NCBI RefSeq assembly: GCF_014643695.1
Contig: NZ_BMJY01000011.1
Span: forward strand, 1 to 64,000
Source: Microbacterium album
GTDB lineage: Bacteria; Actinomycetota; Actinomycetes; Actinomycetales; Microbacteriaceae
Reading direction: 5' to 3'
Length of the DNA: 64,000 nt
Shown here: piece by piece, positions 25,762 to 34,787 of the stretch
Layout: the number at the start of each line of letters is the position of its first letter
Numbering within the stretch: position 1 is the first letter of the stretch
Notes under the pieces: model-generated
The model's database searches: none
Told to the model about the DNA's origin: nothing
Seen by the model: the letters and a program-made list of their open reading frames with translations, nothing else
Program-made: the position numbers and the translations under genes

Positions 25762-27356
25762 TCACTCGCAGGAAGGCGGTGACGATGGCTGCCGCCGGTA
25801 TGATCGGCGCGCTGGTCCTCACCGCGTGCAGCGGCGGAGACTCCCCGAACGACCCCGGCAACGACGCCGGGTACGTGTCGGGCGGTACTTTCCGTCACGC
25901 CGTGTTCCCCGAGGTCGGCAGCATCAACCCGATGACCGCCGCGCAACCGCAGGAGATCCAGGTGATCACCTACGCCTACGAATCCCTCCTCTACACCGAC
26001 GGAGAGGGCGAGCAGCTGCCGTGGCTCGCCGAGTCGTGGGAGCTGGGCGACGAAGGCACCTCCGTGACGTTCCAGCTCAAGGACGGCGTGACGTTCCACG
26101 ACGGCTCCGCGTTCGACGCGAGCGTCGCCGCCGAGAACATCAACTACCACGCGAACCCGGACAACGCGACCACGCTCGGCGACGTGCTCCCCGCCGGCCT
26201 CGAGGCGAGCGGCGACGGACTCACGCTCGAGGTCACCACGGATGTCGCCGACCCGTTCCTCGCGAACATCGTCGGCAGCATCCGCATGGTCGGCGCCGCC
26301 GGTCTGTCGGACCCCGCCCCGCTGGAGACGGCCTCGAACGGCACCGGGCTGTACGCGCTCACGAGCGTTCAGGCCGACCGTTACATGTTCGAGCGGCGCG
26401 ACGACTACACGTGGGGTCCCGACGGTCTCACGTCCGAGACGGAGGGCCTTCCCGACGCCCTCGAGATCAGCGTCGTCACAGACACCTCGACGCGGGCCAA
26501 CCTGCTCATCTCGGGCGACCTCAACGCCGCGGCGGTGGAGGGCCCCGACCAGGACCGCCTCGACGGCGCCGGCTACGAGTTCGTCGGCACGATCAACCCG
26601 ATCGGTCAGATGCTCTTCAACGAGCGCGAGGACCGCCCCACGCACGACCCGCTGGTCCGCGAGGCGCTGATTCTGGGCTTCAACCACGAGGACGCGCGCG
26701 AGGTCGTGACGGGCGGCCGGCCGATCGACCTGACGTCGTGGATCACCGAGGCACCCTTCACCTGCTTCAACGAGGAGCCGGTCTGGGAGCGCCCCTCGGC
26801 CGACCCCGCCCGCGCCGCCGAGCTGCTCGACGAGGCAGGGTGGACGGAGGGCTCCGACGGGATGCGCTCCAAGGACGGCGAGCAGCTGTCGATCAACTTC
26901 ATCTACGACGCGACGTCCGCGGCGCACGCCTCCGCCGCGGAGCTCGTCGCGGAGGACTGGGCTGAGCTCGGGATCGTCACGAATCTGATCGCGATGGACG
27001 GCGCCGCATGGTCCGAGTACCTGTATGAGACGTTCGACTACGACACCGGATGGATCCAGATCGGCGTGGGCAGCCCGGTCACGCAGAACCTCTTCTACGG
27101 CGGGGCATGGCCGGAGGAGGGCGGCCTGAACTTCATGGGCGTCCGCGACGAGGAGTACCTCGCGCTCGCCGAGCAGGCCGGCGCGGCCGCGGATGCCGAG
27201 GAGGCGTGCGGCTACTGGGAGCAGGCCGAGAAGCTCGTCGTCGAGAACTTCCACACCTTCCTGCTCGCGGGCACGATCCGGCCGACGTACATGTCGGGCA
27301 CGACCTTCGAGATCACCGACTACATCCAGCCGGTGACGATCCGCATGACCGAGTGA
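25758..27356 (+). CDS. ABC importer substrate-binding lipoprotein (SBP family 5)
   Basis: A 532-residue solute-binding protein of the dipeptide/oligopeptide/nickel family 5. The N-terminal lipoprotein signal has twin Arg (ITRRKAVTM) and a lipobox LTAC with Cys at about residue 24. The mature part has GGTFRHAVFPEVGSINPMT, VTFQLKDGVTFHDGSAFDAS and LVREALILGFNHEDAREVV. It captures a ligand outside the membrane for the two permeases encoded next. Co-translation with HyuA suggests the ligand is the cyclic compound processed by DUF917/HyuA or a peptide-like precursor of it. Confidence 0.9.
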   Translation: MITRRKAVTMAAAGMIGALVLTACSGGDSPNDPGNDAGYVSGGTFRHAVFPEVGSINPMTAAQPQEIQVITYAYESLLYTDGEGEQLPWLAESWELGDEGTSVTFQLKDGVTFHDGSAFDASVAAENINYHANPDNATTLGDVLPAGLEASGDGLTLEVTTDVADPFLANIVGSIRMVGAAGLSDPAPLETASNGTGLYALTSVQADRYMFERRDDYTWGPDGLTSETEGLPDALEISVVTDTSTRANLLISGDLNAAAVEGPDQDRLDGAGYEFVGTINPIGQMLFNEREDRPTHDPLVREALILGFNHEDAREVVTGGRPIDLTSWITEAPFTCFNEEPVWERPSADPARAAELLDEAGWTEGSDGMRSKDGEQLSINFIYDATSAAHASAAELVAEDWAELGIVTNLIAMDGAAWSEYLYETFDYDTGWIQIGVGSPVTQNLFYGGAWPEEGGLNFMGVRDEEYLALAEQAGAAADAEEACGYWEQAEKLVVENFHTFLLAGTIRPTYMSGTTFEITDYIQPVTIRMTE

Positions 27357-27366
27357 GCCACGCGCG

Positions 27367-28404
27367 ATGACAACGACGGACACACGGCTGGACGGACTCG
27401 TCCAGGACGGGCCCCCAGCGGGTCGGCTGCAGCGGCTCCGGCAGCTGCGGGGACGGCTCTCGCCCCGCGCCGACTTCGCGATCCGCAGGATCGGGCGGCT
27501 CGTCGTCAGCCTGGCCGTCGTGGTCCTCGCCGCGTTCTTCCTCGTCCACCTGGTGCCGGGCGATCCCGTCCGGGCGGCACTGGGGCCCACCGCTCCCGCC
27601 TCCCTGGTGGAGGCCACGCGGGTGGCTCTGGGGCTCGACCAGTCCGTCCCGCAGCAGCTCCTGAACTACCTCTCGGGGCTGCTGCGGGGCGACCTGGGCA
27701 CGTCGATCCAGAGCGGACGTTCGGTGGGCGACACGATCGCCGCCCGCTTCCCCACGACGCTGACCCTCGCGGCCCTCGGCTTCGTGGTCGCCGTGATCGG
27801 CGCGCTGCCCATCGGCATGGGGGCGGCGCTCGCCGCGCGCACCGGCCGGGGACGCACGATCAACAGCGGTGTCGCCGGGTTCCTCGGCGTGCTCATCGCG
27901 ATTCCGGACTTCGTGCTCTCGGTCGGCCTGATCTCGCTCTTCAGCATGTGGCTGGGGCTCTTCCCTCCCGCGGGCTGGGGCGAGGGGCGCAACGCGGTGC
28001 TGCCCGTTCTCGGACTGTCGCTCGGCGCGATGGCATACCTGGCCCGGATCGTGCAGGTCGAGATGATCAAGGTGCTCGACTCCACGTACATCGCCACCGC
28101 CCGAGCCAAGCGTCTCCCGCAGCGCGTGATCCTGCTCCGCCACGCGCTGCCCAACATCATCACCGCCACGCTGACGGTGGGCGGCCTGCTGCTGTCGGGC
28201 CTCGTCGCGGGAACGGTGATCATCGAGACGGTGTTCGCCGTCCCGGGCGCGGGCAACACCCTGGTCTCCGCGGTGGGCAGCAAGGACTACCCGATGATCC
28301 AGGGCATGGTCCTGGTCTACGCGTTCCTGGTTCTCGCGGTGAACCTCGTCGTGGATCTGATCCTCATCACCCTCGACCCCCGAACGACGATCGCAGAAGG
28401 GTGA
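27367..28404 (+). CDS. ABC importer permease (DppB/OppB-like)
   Basis: A 345-residue permease with an N-terminal cytoplasmic stretch, a first membrane helix near 40-62 (LVVSLAVVVLAAFFLVHLVP), the GDPVRAALGP periplasmic segment, and five further helices. The coupling loop is YIATARAKRLPQRVILLRHA, close to the EAA motif of DppB/OppB. With the fused permease-ATPase encoded next it forms the channel of the importer. It starts 10 nt after the binding-protein gene and ends 10 nt before the next. Confidence 0.9.
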   Translation: MTTTDTRLDGLVQDGPPAGRLQRLRQLRGRLSPRADFAIRRIGRLVVSLAVVVLAAFFLVHLVPGDPVRAALGPTAPASLVEATRVALGLDQSVPQQLLNYLSGLLRGDLGTSIQSGRSVGDTIAARFPTTLTLAALGFVVAVIGALPIGMGAALAARTGRGRTINSGVAGFLGVLIAIPDFVLSVGLISLFSMWLGLFPPAGWGEGRNAVLPVLGLSLGAMAYLARIVQVEMIKVLDSTYIATARAKRLPQRVILLRHALPNIITATLTVGGLLLSGLVAGTVIIETVFAVPGAGNTLVSAVGSKDYPMIQGMVLVYAFLVLAVNLVVDLILITLDPRTTIAEG

Positions 28405-28414
28405 GCGCGCCATC

Positions 28415-30316
28415 ATGACGACCTCGGTCCCCGGTCTCCTGGACGCCCCGCTCGTCGCGGAGCCCCCGTCGAAGCGTCGCCTTCGATCCCGCTGGATCAG
28501 CGCATCCGGCATCGCCGCTCTGATCGGCATCGCGGTGCTGCTGACCATCGCGGTCGTCGGCCCCGCGATCTGGACGGAGGCGGCCACGGCGCGCAACATC
28601 GCCGAGCGATGGGCTCAGGCGGGCGCCGAGCATCCCTTCGGCACAGACGACATCGGGCGCGACATCTTCGCGCGAGTGATGGTGGCCACGCGCACATCCC
28701 TGCTGTTGACCGCGGGCGCGACCGCCATGCTCATCAGCGGCGGACTCATCATCGGCCTCACCGCCGCGATGCTCCCGCGCCGCCCGCGCCGGGCGTTGAT
28801 CTGGGTGATGGACATGCTCCTGGCGTTCCCGTGGCTGCTGCTCGTGCTGTTCTTCACCGTGATCTGGGACGCGTCGGCGACCGGCGCGATGCTGGCCATC
28901 GGCCTCGCCGGGATCCCGAACGTGACGCGGCTCGTCTACAACATGGCCTCGTCCGTGACCGAGCGCGACTACGTGCGCGCCGCCCGCGTCGTCGGTGTCG
29001 GGCCCCTGGGGATCATGGCGAAGCACGTGCTGCCGAACATCGCCAACCCGCTGCTGGTGCAGTCCGCCGCCGCAGCGAGCACCACTCTCCTGGCTTTCGC
29101 CGGTCTGTCGTTCCTCGGCCTCGGCGTCCAGGCGCCCGAGTACGACTGGGGCCGCCTGCTGAACGAGGGACTCGCGCATCTCTACACGAACCCCATGGCG
29201 GCGCTCGGCCCCGGTCTTGCCGTGGTGTTCGCCGGCCTCGTGTTCACGATGATCGCCGAGACGGTCGGCGATCAGCCGGGGCAGGGCCTGCGGGCGTTCG
29301 CGCAGTCGAGCCGGATCGCCGTGCTCGCGCGTCGCCGTGTCCAGGCGCCGGCGTCCCCGGCGCCCCGCGGGGACGGCGGCTCTCCCCTCGCCGAGGTGCG
29401 CGGGCTGCGCGTGTCGTTTCCCGACGGGCAGGGAGGCGTCGTCGAGCGCGTGCACGGCGTGGACCTGCACGTCGCCCCGGGCGAGGTGGTCGGAATCGTG
29501 GGGGAGTCGGGCTCGGGCAAGTCGCTCACGGCCATGGCCATGGCCGGCCTGCTCGACGCGCCGGCGATCGTCGAGGCGGAGACTCGCCGCTTCGACGACA
29601 TCGACCTCGACTCGAAGCTCAGCCTCGCGGAGCGCCGACGCCTCGGTGTGGAGCTCGGAGTCATCTTCCAGGACCCGCTCACGTCGCTCAACCCGGCGCT
29701 GACGATCGGTCGGCAGCTCACGGAGGTGCCCCGACAGCATCTGGGCATGAGCAGGACGCAGGCGCGGCAGCGCGCGGTGGAGGGGCTGGACGCCGTGGGC
29801 ATCGCCGAGCCCGAGACGAGGCTCGGCGACTACCCGCACCAGTTCTCGGGCGGGATGCGACAGCGCGCGATGATCGGCATGGCGCTCACCGGCCGGCCCC
29901 GCCTCATCATCGCCGACGAGCCGACGACGGCGCTCGACGTGACCGTGCAGCGCCAGGTGCTCAGCGTGCTGAGGCGCGCGCAGGAGGCCACCGGCGCCGG
30001 CATCGTGTTCATCTCCCACGACATCGCCCTCGTCTCCGGCTTCTGCGACCGCGTGGTCGTGATGAAGGACGGAGAGGTCGTGGAGGAGCTGGATGCCCGC
30101 ACCATCAAGCAGCAGGCGTCGCATCCGTACACCCAGGGGCTGATCGCGTGCCTGCCCGACATGAGCTCCGATCGCACGCAGCCCCTTCCGGTGATCGGAG
30201 ACCACCTGCGGGCCCGCGAGCTCGCGGAGGGCGGCGGTGACGAGGAGGAGGGGCCCGCGGCGGACCGCGCCGAGCGGGGCGGCACCCGACGGAACAGAGC
30301 GGAGGCGGTCCTGTGA
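28415..30316 (+). CDS. Fused ABC permease (DppC-like) and ATPase (DppD-like)
   Basis: A 633-residue fusion. Residues 1-300 are a DppC/OppC-type permease (GTDDIGRDIFARVM, coupling loop YVRAARVVGVGPLGIMAKHV). Residues 325-585 are an ATPase: Walker A GESGSGKS near 364, Q-loop FQDPLTSLNP, signature FSGGMRQRAM near 478, Walker B LIIADEPT near 500, and an H-loop histidine in ISHDIA. The C-terminal tail has TQGLIACLP, typical of DppD, then a charged extension. Such fusions keep permease and ATPase in fixed ratio. It overlaps the second ATPase gene by ATGA. Confidence 0.92.
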   Translation: MTTSVPGLLDAPLVAEPPSKRRLRSRWISASGIAALIGIAVLLTIAVVGPAIWTEAATARNIAERWAQAGAEHPFGTDDIGRDIFARVMVATRTSLLLTAGATAMLISGGLIIGLTAAMLPRRPRRALIWVMDMLLAFPWLLLVLFFTVIWDASATGAMLAIGLAGIPNVTRLVYNMASSVTERDYVRAARVVGVGPLGIMAKHVLPNIANPLLVQSAAAASTTLLAFAGLSFLGLGVQAPEYDWGRLLNEGLAHLYTNPMAALGPGLAVVFAGLVFTMIAETVGDQPGQGLRAFAQSSRIAVLARRRVQAPASPAPRGDGGSPLAEVRGLRVSFPDGQGGVVERVHGVDLHVAPGEVVGIVGESGSGKSLTAMAMAGLLDAPAIVEAETRRFDDIDLDSKLSLAERRRLGVELGVIFQDPLTSLNPALTIGRQLTEVPRQHLGMSRTQARQRAVEGLDAVGIAEPETRLGDYPHQFSGGMRQRAMIGMALTGRPRLIIADEPTTALDVTVQRQVLSVLRRAQEATGAGIVFISHDIALVSGFCDRVVVMKDGEVVEELDARTIKQQASHPYTQGLIACLPDMSSDRTQPLPVIGDHLRARELAEGGGDEEEGPAADRAERGGTRRNRAEAVL

Positions 30317-31086
30317 GCGGCGCGCTGGAGATCGAGGACCTGCGGATCCGGTACGGCGCCCGGGAGGTGGTCTCCGGCGTCTCGCTCGAGATCCCGCCCG
30401 GCACCACGCTCGGGCTGGTGGGCGAGTCGGGCTCGGGGAAGTCGACGATCGCCAACGCGGCCGTGGGGCTGACGGCCGTCTCCGGGGGTGACATCCGGGT
30501 CCACGGGACCAGCACCGTGGGCCGCGGCCGACAGGCCACGGCGGCCCGCCGCCGGATCCAGATGGTCTTCCAGGACCCGTTCTCCTCTCTCGACCCGCAG
30601 ATGCCGGTCGGCGCGTCGATCGCGGAGGGTCTCAGGGCCACCGGTCGACGTCTGTCGCGAGCGGCCCGCCGGGAGCGCGTCGCCGAGCTGCTGCGTCAGG
30701 TGGACCTCGATCCGGCGCGCGCGGATCAGCTGCCGCGAGCGTTCTCGGGCGGTCAGAGACAGCGGATCACGATCGCGCGGGCCCTCGCCGGAGAGCCGGA
30801 GATCCTCATCGCGGACGAGGTCACGAGCGCCCTGGACGTCTCCGTGCAGTCGACCGTGCTGAACCTGCTGCGCGGCCTGCAGCGGCAGCTGGGGCTGACG
30901 ATGCTCTTCATCTCGCACAACCTCGCCGTCGTCCGCTACATCAGCGACGACATCGCGGTGATGCGGCACGGGCGGCTCGTCGAGCGCGGGGAGACGGAGT
31001 CGCTGCTGCGCGACCCCGCCGATCCCTATACGCGCGAACTCCTCGCAGCCGTGCCCGTGCTGGGGCGCCCCTTCGAGACGGTCTAG
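30313..31086 (+). CDS. ABC importer ATPase (DppF/OppF-like)
   Basis: A 257-residue ATPase with Walker A GESGSGKST (about residue 37), Q-loop FQDPFSSLDPQ, signature FSGGQRQRI (about 143), Walker B ILIADEVTSALD and H-loop FISHNLAV. It completes the importer as the partner of the ATPase domain fused to the permease. It is the last gene of the operon starting at 23048. A structured inverted repeat follows. Confidence 0.92.
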   Translation: MSGALEIEDLRIRYGAREVVSGVSLEIPPGTTLGLVGESGSGKSTIANAAVGLTAVSGGDIRVHGTSTVGRGRQATAARRRIQMVFQDPFSSLDPQMPVGASIAEGLRATGRRLSRAARRERVAELLRQVDLDPARADQLPRAFSGGQRQRITIARALAGEPEILIADEVTSALDVSVQSTVLNLLRGLQRQLGLTMLFISHNLAVVRYISDDIAVMRHGRLVERGETESLLRDPADPYTRELLAAVPVLGRPFETV

Positions 31087-31089
31087 GGA

Positions 31090-31141
31090 GTGTCTGGCGC
31101 GTGCTGATCGTCACGCAGCACGGCCGGCACGTGACAGACAC
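31090..31141. terminator. Nested hairpin between convergent operons
   Basis: The outer arms are GTGTCTG (31090-31096) and CAGACAC (31135-31141); the inner arms are GTGCTG (31101-31106) and CAGCAC (31116-31121). It lies between the ABC operon and the convergent MFS gene. There is no U-tract. Termination in both directions is likely but not certain. Confidence 0.5.
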
Positions 31142-31177
31142 CACCTGGGCGCAGGTCCGAACGACGTCCCGCGGACT

Positions 31178-32509
31178 TCACACCTCAGCGGGGGCCGGCT
31201 CACCGGCCTCACGTCGCAGCGTCTCGGGGAGGAACGCGATCCCGACGAGCCCGATCACACTGAGGACGACCAGGTACGCGGCGACCAGCCACGGGGTGCC
31301 GCCTCCGGCCTGCACGAGCCACGTGGCGACGAACGGTGCGGTGCCGCCGACGAGTGCCGCGGGAATCTCGCGGCAGATCGCGATGCCGGTCCAGCGCGTC
31401 GACGTGGTGAAGACTTCTGCGAGCATGGCGGCCGAGACGCCGATCGTCGCGCCCTGAACCACCGCGAGACCGAGCACGAGGCCGACGCCCACCAGCAGCG
31501 ACGACTCGGTGAGGAACAGCAGGAACATCGGGTATGCGAAGAGGATTCCGAACACCGCGGCGAACACGAGTACCGGCTTACGTCCGATCCGATCGGCGAT
31601 GAGGCCCGCGCCCAGGGTCACCGGGATCGTCAGCACCTCTGCGGCGATCAGGCCGATCAGGGCGTGCGTCGGATCGACCGTGAGCGTCTGCGTCGTGTAG
31701 TTGATCGCGAAGGTCTGGACGATGTACACCCACGGCAGCGCGAAGACGAACAGGGCCATTCCGGGCACGAGGACCCGCCAATGCCGGCGCACGGCTTCCG
31801 CGAGGGGAGCGCGCGCAACCGTTCCGGCGCTCTCGGCCGCCTCGAACGCGGCCGTCTCCTTGACGCGCAACCGGAAGTACAGGGCGAACAGCACGATCAC
31901 GACACTCGCGACGAACGGGATCCGCCAGCCGAAAGCAAGGAACTCCTCCTCGGACATGGCGCCGCGCAACGCGGCGAAGGCACCGGTCGCGATCGCCATG
32001 CCGACGTACACGGCGGCACCGGGGAATCCGGCGGTGAAGGCGCGTCCCCGGGTGCCCGACGACTCGCTCGCCATGGTCATCGCCCCGGCGAACTCGGCGC
32101 CTGCCCCGGCCCCCTGGAACAAGCGCAGCACCACGAGCAGCACGGGCGCCCACAGGCCGATCGCCTCCGCGGTGGGCAGAAGCCCGATGATGGTGGTCGC
32201 CACACCCATGATCAGCAGCGTGACGAGCAGCGTGGTCTTGCGGCCGACCCGGTCGCCGAAGTGGGCGAACACGAGGCCGCCGAGGGGACGGGCGGCGAAC
32301 CCCACCGCGAAGGTGGCGAACGAGCCCAGCATGCCGGCGACCCCGGAGTCTCCGAAGAACAAGGGGGCGAAGACGAGGGCGCTCGCGAGCCCGTAGAGCG
32401 TGAAGTCATACCATTCGATGACCGTTCCCACGCTGCTGCCGATGACTGCGCGGCGCCGGTGGTCGCGCGAGTCGAGTCCGTTGCGGTCGATGTCGATCGC
32501 GGGTTCCAT
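31178..32509 (-). CDS. MFS transporter, metabolite:H+ symporter (MHS) family
   Basis: A 443-residue twelve-helix transporter of the MHS group (shikimate, proline/betaine and dicarboxylate symporters). Typical are GTVIEWYDFTLYG at the first helix, GDRVGRKTTLLVTLLIMG after helix 2, the LRLFQGAGAGAEFAGAM motif, and ADRIGRKPVLV in the second half. It imports a small organic acid or similar solute with protons. Start ATG 32509 follows AAGGAG with 5 nt spacing. It is divergent from the GAF-PucR regulator that precedes the mevalonate genes, so mevalonate or a related acid is the best guess for the substrate. Confidence 0.88.
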   Translation of the reverse strand: MEPAIDIDRNGLDSRDHRRRAVIGSSVGTVIEWYDFTLYGLASALVFAPLFFGDSGVAGMLGSFATFAVGFAARPLGGLVFAHFGDRVGRKTTLLVTLLIMGVATTIIGLLPTAEAIGLWAPVLLVVLRLFQGAGAGAEFAGAMTMASESSGTRGRAFTAGFPGAAVYVGMAIATGAFAALRGAMSEEEFLAFGWRIPFVASVVIVLFALYFRLRVKETAAFEAAESAGTVARAPLAEAVRRHWRVLVPGMALFVFALPWVYIVQTFAINYTTQTLTVDPTHALIGLIAAEVLTIPVTLGAGLIADRIGRKPVLVFAAVFGILFAYPMFLLFLTESSLLVGVGLVLGLAVVQGATIGVSAAMLAEVFTTSTRWTGIAICREIPAALVGGTAPFVATWLVQAGGGTPWLVAAYLVVLSVIGLVGIAFLPETLRREAGEPAPAEV

Positions 32510-32630
32510 GAACACTCCTTCGTGTCGGGGATCACCGTGAGCAACGCCCTCCGGGCGGGCACGGCCGAGGTGGAAGCCTGCTCGTGTCGCGGTGCCGAGG
32601 CCACGGTAGTTCCGTGATCGCTGCAGAGGT

Positions 32631-32681
32631 CATGTGGTTTCCGCACACGGTCGGCGCGAGTTGATGAGTCTTTGCCACATG
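32631..32681. promoter_or_regulatory. Inverted CATGTGG/CCACATG pair in a divergent promoter
   Basis: CATGTGG at 32631-32637 and its inverse CCACATG at 32675-32681 are 44 bp centre to centre, about four helical turns. They lie between the MHS transporter gene and the GAF-PucR gene. They may be binding sites for the GAF-PucR protein. Confidence 0.3.
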
Positions 32682-32736
32682 ACGCATGCTGGAACGGGCG
32701 TAGCGACGCGCCGACCACGCCGAAGGGACTGAAGGA

Positions 32737-34653
32737 ATGAGCGATGAGGCTCGGATGGCGGTGAGCGCGCTGCTCGACGCGGTCGCCACGGACACGGAGC
32801 CTCGCGTCGAGCAGGTGATGTCGGCGCTCGGGGCCCTGGGCATCGCGGGCTCCGACGCGGAGGCGATCGCCGGACACGCCTTCCGCCTGCGCGCCGACGC
32901 GGCACGCCTCCGGCGGCGCTCGCGCGAGCTGGGCGAGCTCTATTCCAGTGCCCGCGAGCTCGCGGAGCTTCGCGACTCGTCGGCCGTGCTGGACCGGCTC
33001 GTGACGCGCGCGCACGGCATGCTCGGCGGCGACATCGCGTACCTGTCCGAGTTCGACAGCGCCCGGCGCGACCTGCGCGTGCGCACCACGGCCGGATCCG
33101 TCAGCTCCGTGTTCAAGTCGCTCCGCGTGCCTCCCGGCCGGGGCCTCGCGAGCGAGGTCGTGGAGACGCGACAGCCGCAGTGGGCCACTCGGTACGATCA
33201 GTACCGCTCGGATCGTCACGAGCCGGGAATCGACGACGCCGTCGCCGCCGAGGGCATCGTGTCGCTCCTCGGGGTGCCGATGCTCGGCGACGGCGAGGTG
33301 CTGGGCGTGGTGTTCGTCGCGTACAGGGACGAACACGAGTTCGCGCCGGACGAGGTCGCACTCCTCTCGGCCCTCGCCGACCACGCCGCCGTCGTGCTGC
33401 AGACCGCGCGCATGCTGCGCACGCTGCAGCGATCCGAGGACGAGACGCGCGAGGCCCTCGCGGCGCTGCGCGATCACGTCGCGGAACGCGAGCGCGCAAG
33501 TCTCGTGCACCGTGAGCTCGTGCAGGCGGTCCTGGCCGGAGGGGGATATGCACCCGTGGTCCAGACCCTGGCCGAGGCGTTGCACCGCCCCGTGGCGATC
33601 GTCGACGAACGCCGTGTGCTGCTGGCCGCGGCGGGTCTGCCGCTGTCGCCCGCGATGTCCGATCCGGGTGAGGCGGTGCGGGAGGCGATCGATCGCAGCC
33701 GGCGGTCGGCGCAGTGCGTCCCGGTCGAGGATCCCGGGGTGTCCGCGGTCGCGGCGCTTGCCGCAGGGGCGCAGTACTTCGGGGCGATCCTGCTGGGGCC
33801 GGGGCCGACGCTCGGTGCGGTCGACCTGCGCACGGTCGAGCGCGCCGCGCAGGTGGGCGCGCTGTTGGCCCTGCAGCAGGAGGCCGTCGCCCTCACCGAA
33901 CGGCGGACGAGGACCGATCTGGTCACGGACCTCCTGGACGACGTCCCGGAGCGCCGCGCGGACGTCGAGCGCCGTGCGCGACGCGCGGGCATCGTCGTCG
34001 ACGAGCTCGACACCCTCGTGCTGTTCGCGGTCGAGGGGGAGCACCGGGCATCGGCGGCCCGCGTCGTTGCCGACGCCCTCCGCGAGAGCGCGCTGACGGG
34101 TGAGTATCGCGGGTATGTGATCGCCGTGCTCGCACGGGCCGATATCGATCTGGTGGGTCTTCGCGCCCACGTGGCGCAGGCGACGGGGAGTACCGTGCTC
34201 GCGGTGCGCGCCGACGGGTGCGCCGGGGCGCTGGGCGCGCGCTTCGCCGAGGCGGCGCGCACCGCACGGCTGGCGGCTGCGCTGGGCGCGCACGAGAGCG
34301 TCGTGACGGTGCAGGAGTACCTGCCGTACTCGGCGGTGCTCGACGCGGACGGCCCCGGGATCGGGGGTTTCCTGGACGCGCTCATCGGTCCGGTGCGGCG
34401 CTACGACGCCGACCGCGGGACGGATCTGCTCGGCACGCTGCGCGCGTTCGTGCGCAGCGGCGCGAGCCCGACCCGGACGGCCAGAATGCTCCGCTTCCAC
34501 CCCAACACGATCCTGCAACGCCTCGAGCGGCTCGATTCCGTCCTGGGGCCGGGCTGGAGGGAGGAGGAGCGACTGTTCCGGCTCGGACTCGCGGTGCGCC
34601 TCGACGAGATGCGCGAACGCCTCACGGCCGCTCCCGGTCGCTCCGACGGATGA
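32737..34653 (+). CDS. GAF-PucR transcriptional regulator
   Basis: A 638-residue regulator. An N-terminal helical stretch precedes a GAF domain at about 85-225 (DRLVTRAHGMLGGDIAYLSE, LLGVPMLGDGEVLGVVFVAY). A central region follows, and the protein ends with a PucR-type helix-turn-helix at about 565-625 (LRAFVRSGASPTRTARMLRF, HPNTILQRLERLDSVLG). The GAF domain would sense a small metabolite. It is divergent from an MHS transporter and directly upstream of degradative HMG-CoA reductase and lyase genes, so it probably controls mevalonate uptake and use, the role MvaR plays in Pseudomonas mevalonii, although the protein family differs. Confidence 0.85.
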   Translation: MSDEARMAVSALLDAVATDTEPRVEQVMSALGALGIAGSDAEAIAGHAFRLRADAARLRRRSRELGELYSSARELAELRDSSAVLDRLVTRAHGMLGGDIAYLSEFDSARRDLRVRTTAGSVSSVFKSLRVPPGRGLASEVVETRQPQWATRYDQYRSDRHEPGIDDAVAAEGIVSLLGVPMLGDGEVLGVVFVAYRDEHEFAPDEVALLSALADHAAVVLQTARMLRTLQRSEDETREALAALRDHVAERERASLVHRELVQAVLAGGGYAPVVQTLAEALHRPVAIVDERRVLLAAAGLPLSPAMSDPGEAVREAIDRSRRSAQCVPVEDPGVSAVAALAAGAQYFGAILLGPGPTLGAVDLRTVERAAQVGALLALQQEAVALTERRTRTDLVTDLLDDVPERRADVERRARRAGIVVDELDTLVLFAVEGEHRASAARVVADALRESALTGEYRGYVIAVLARADIDLVGLRAHVAQATGSTVLAVRADGCAGALGARFAEAARTARLAAALGAHESVVTVQEYLPYSAVLDADGPGIGGFLDALIGPVRRYDADRGTDLLGTLRAFVRSGASPTRTARMLRFHPNTILQRLERLDSVLGPGWREEERLFRLGLAVRLDEMRERLTAAPGRSDG

Positions 34654-34717
34654 TCGTCACACTGATCCGCGTTCGACGTGGGCGAAAGCTCCATAGGCCG
34701 CGGGCGGGGGCGGTTCC

Positions 34718-34780
34718 TAGTGTGGCTGTGGGCGTCGCCGCGCGCTGCATGCGCGGGCGCCGACGAACTGCTCGAGGAGG
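34718..34780 (+). promoter_or_regulatory. Possible promoter and strong ribosome site before HMG-CoA reductase
   Basis: TAGTGT (34718-34723) could be a -10 box in the 134-nt gap after the regulator gene. GAGGAGG (34774-34780) lies 7 nt before GTG 34788 and decides that start over GTG 34785. Confidence 0.35.
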
Positions 34781-34787
34781 ATCAGTG

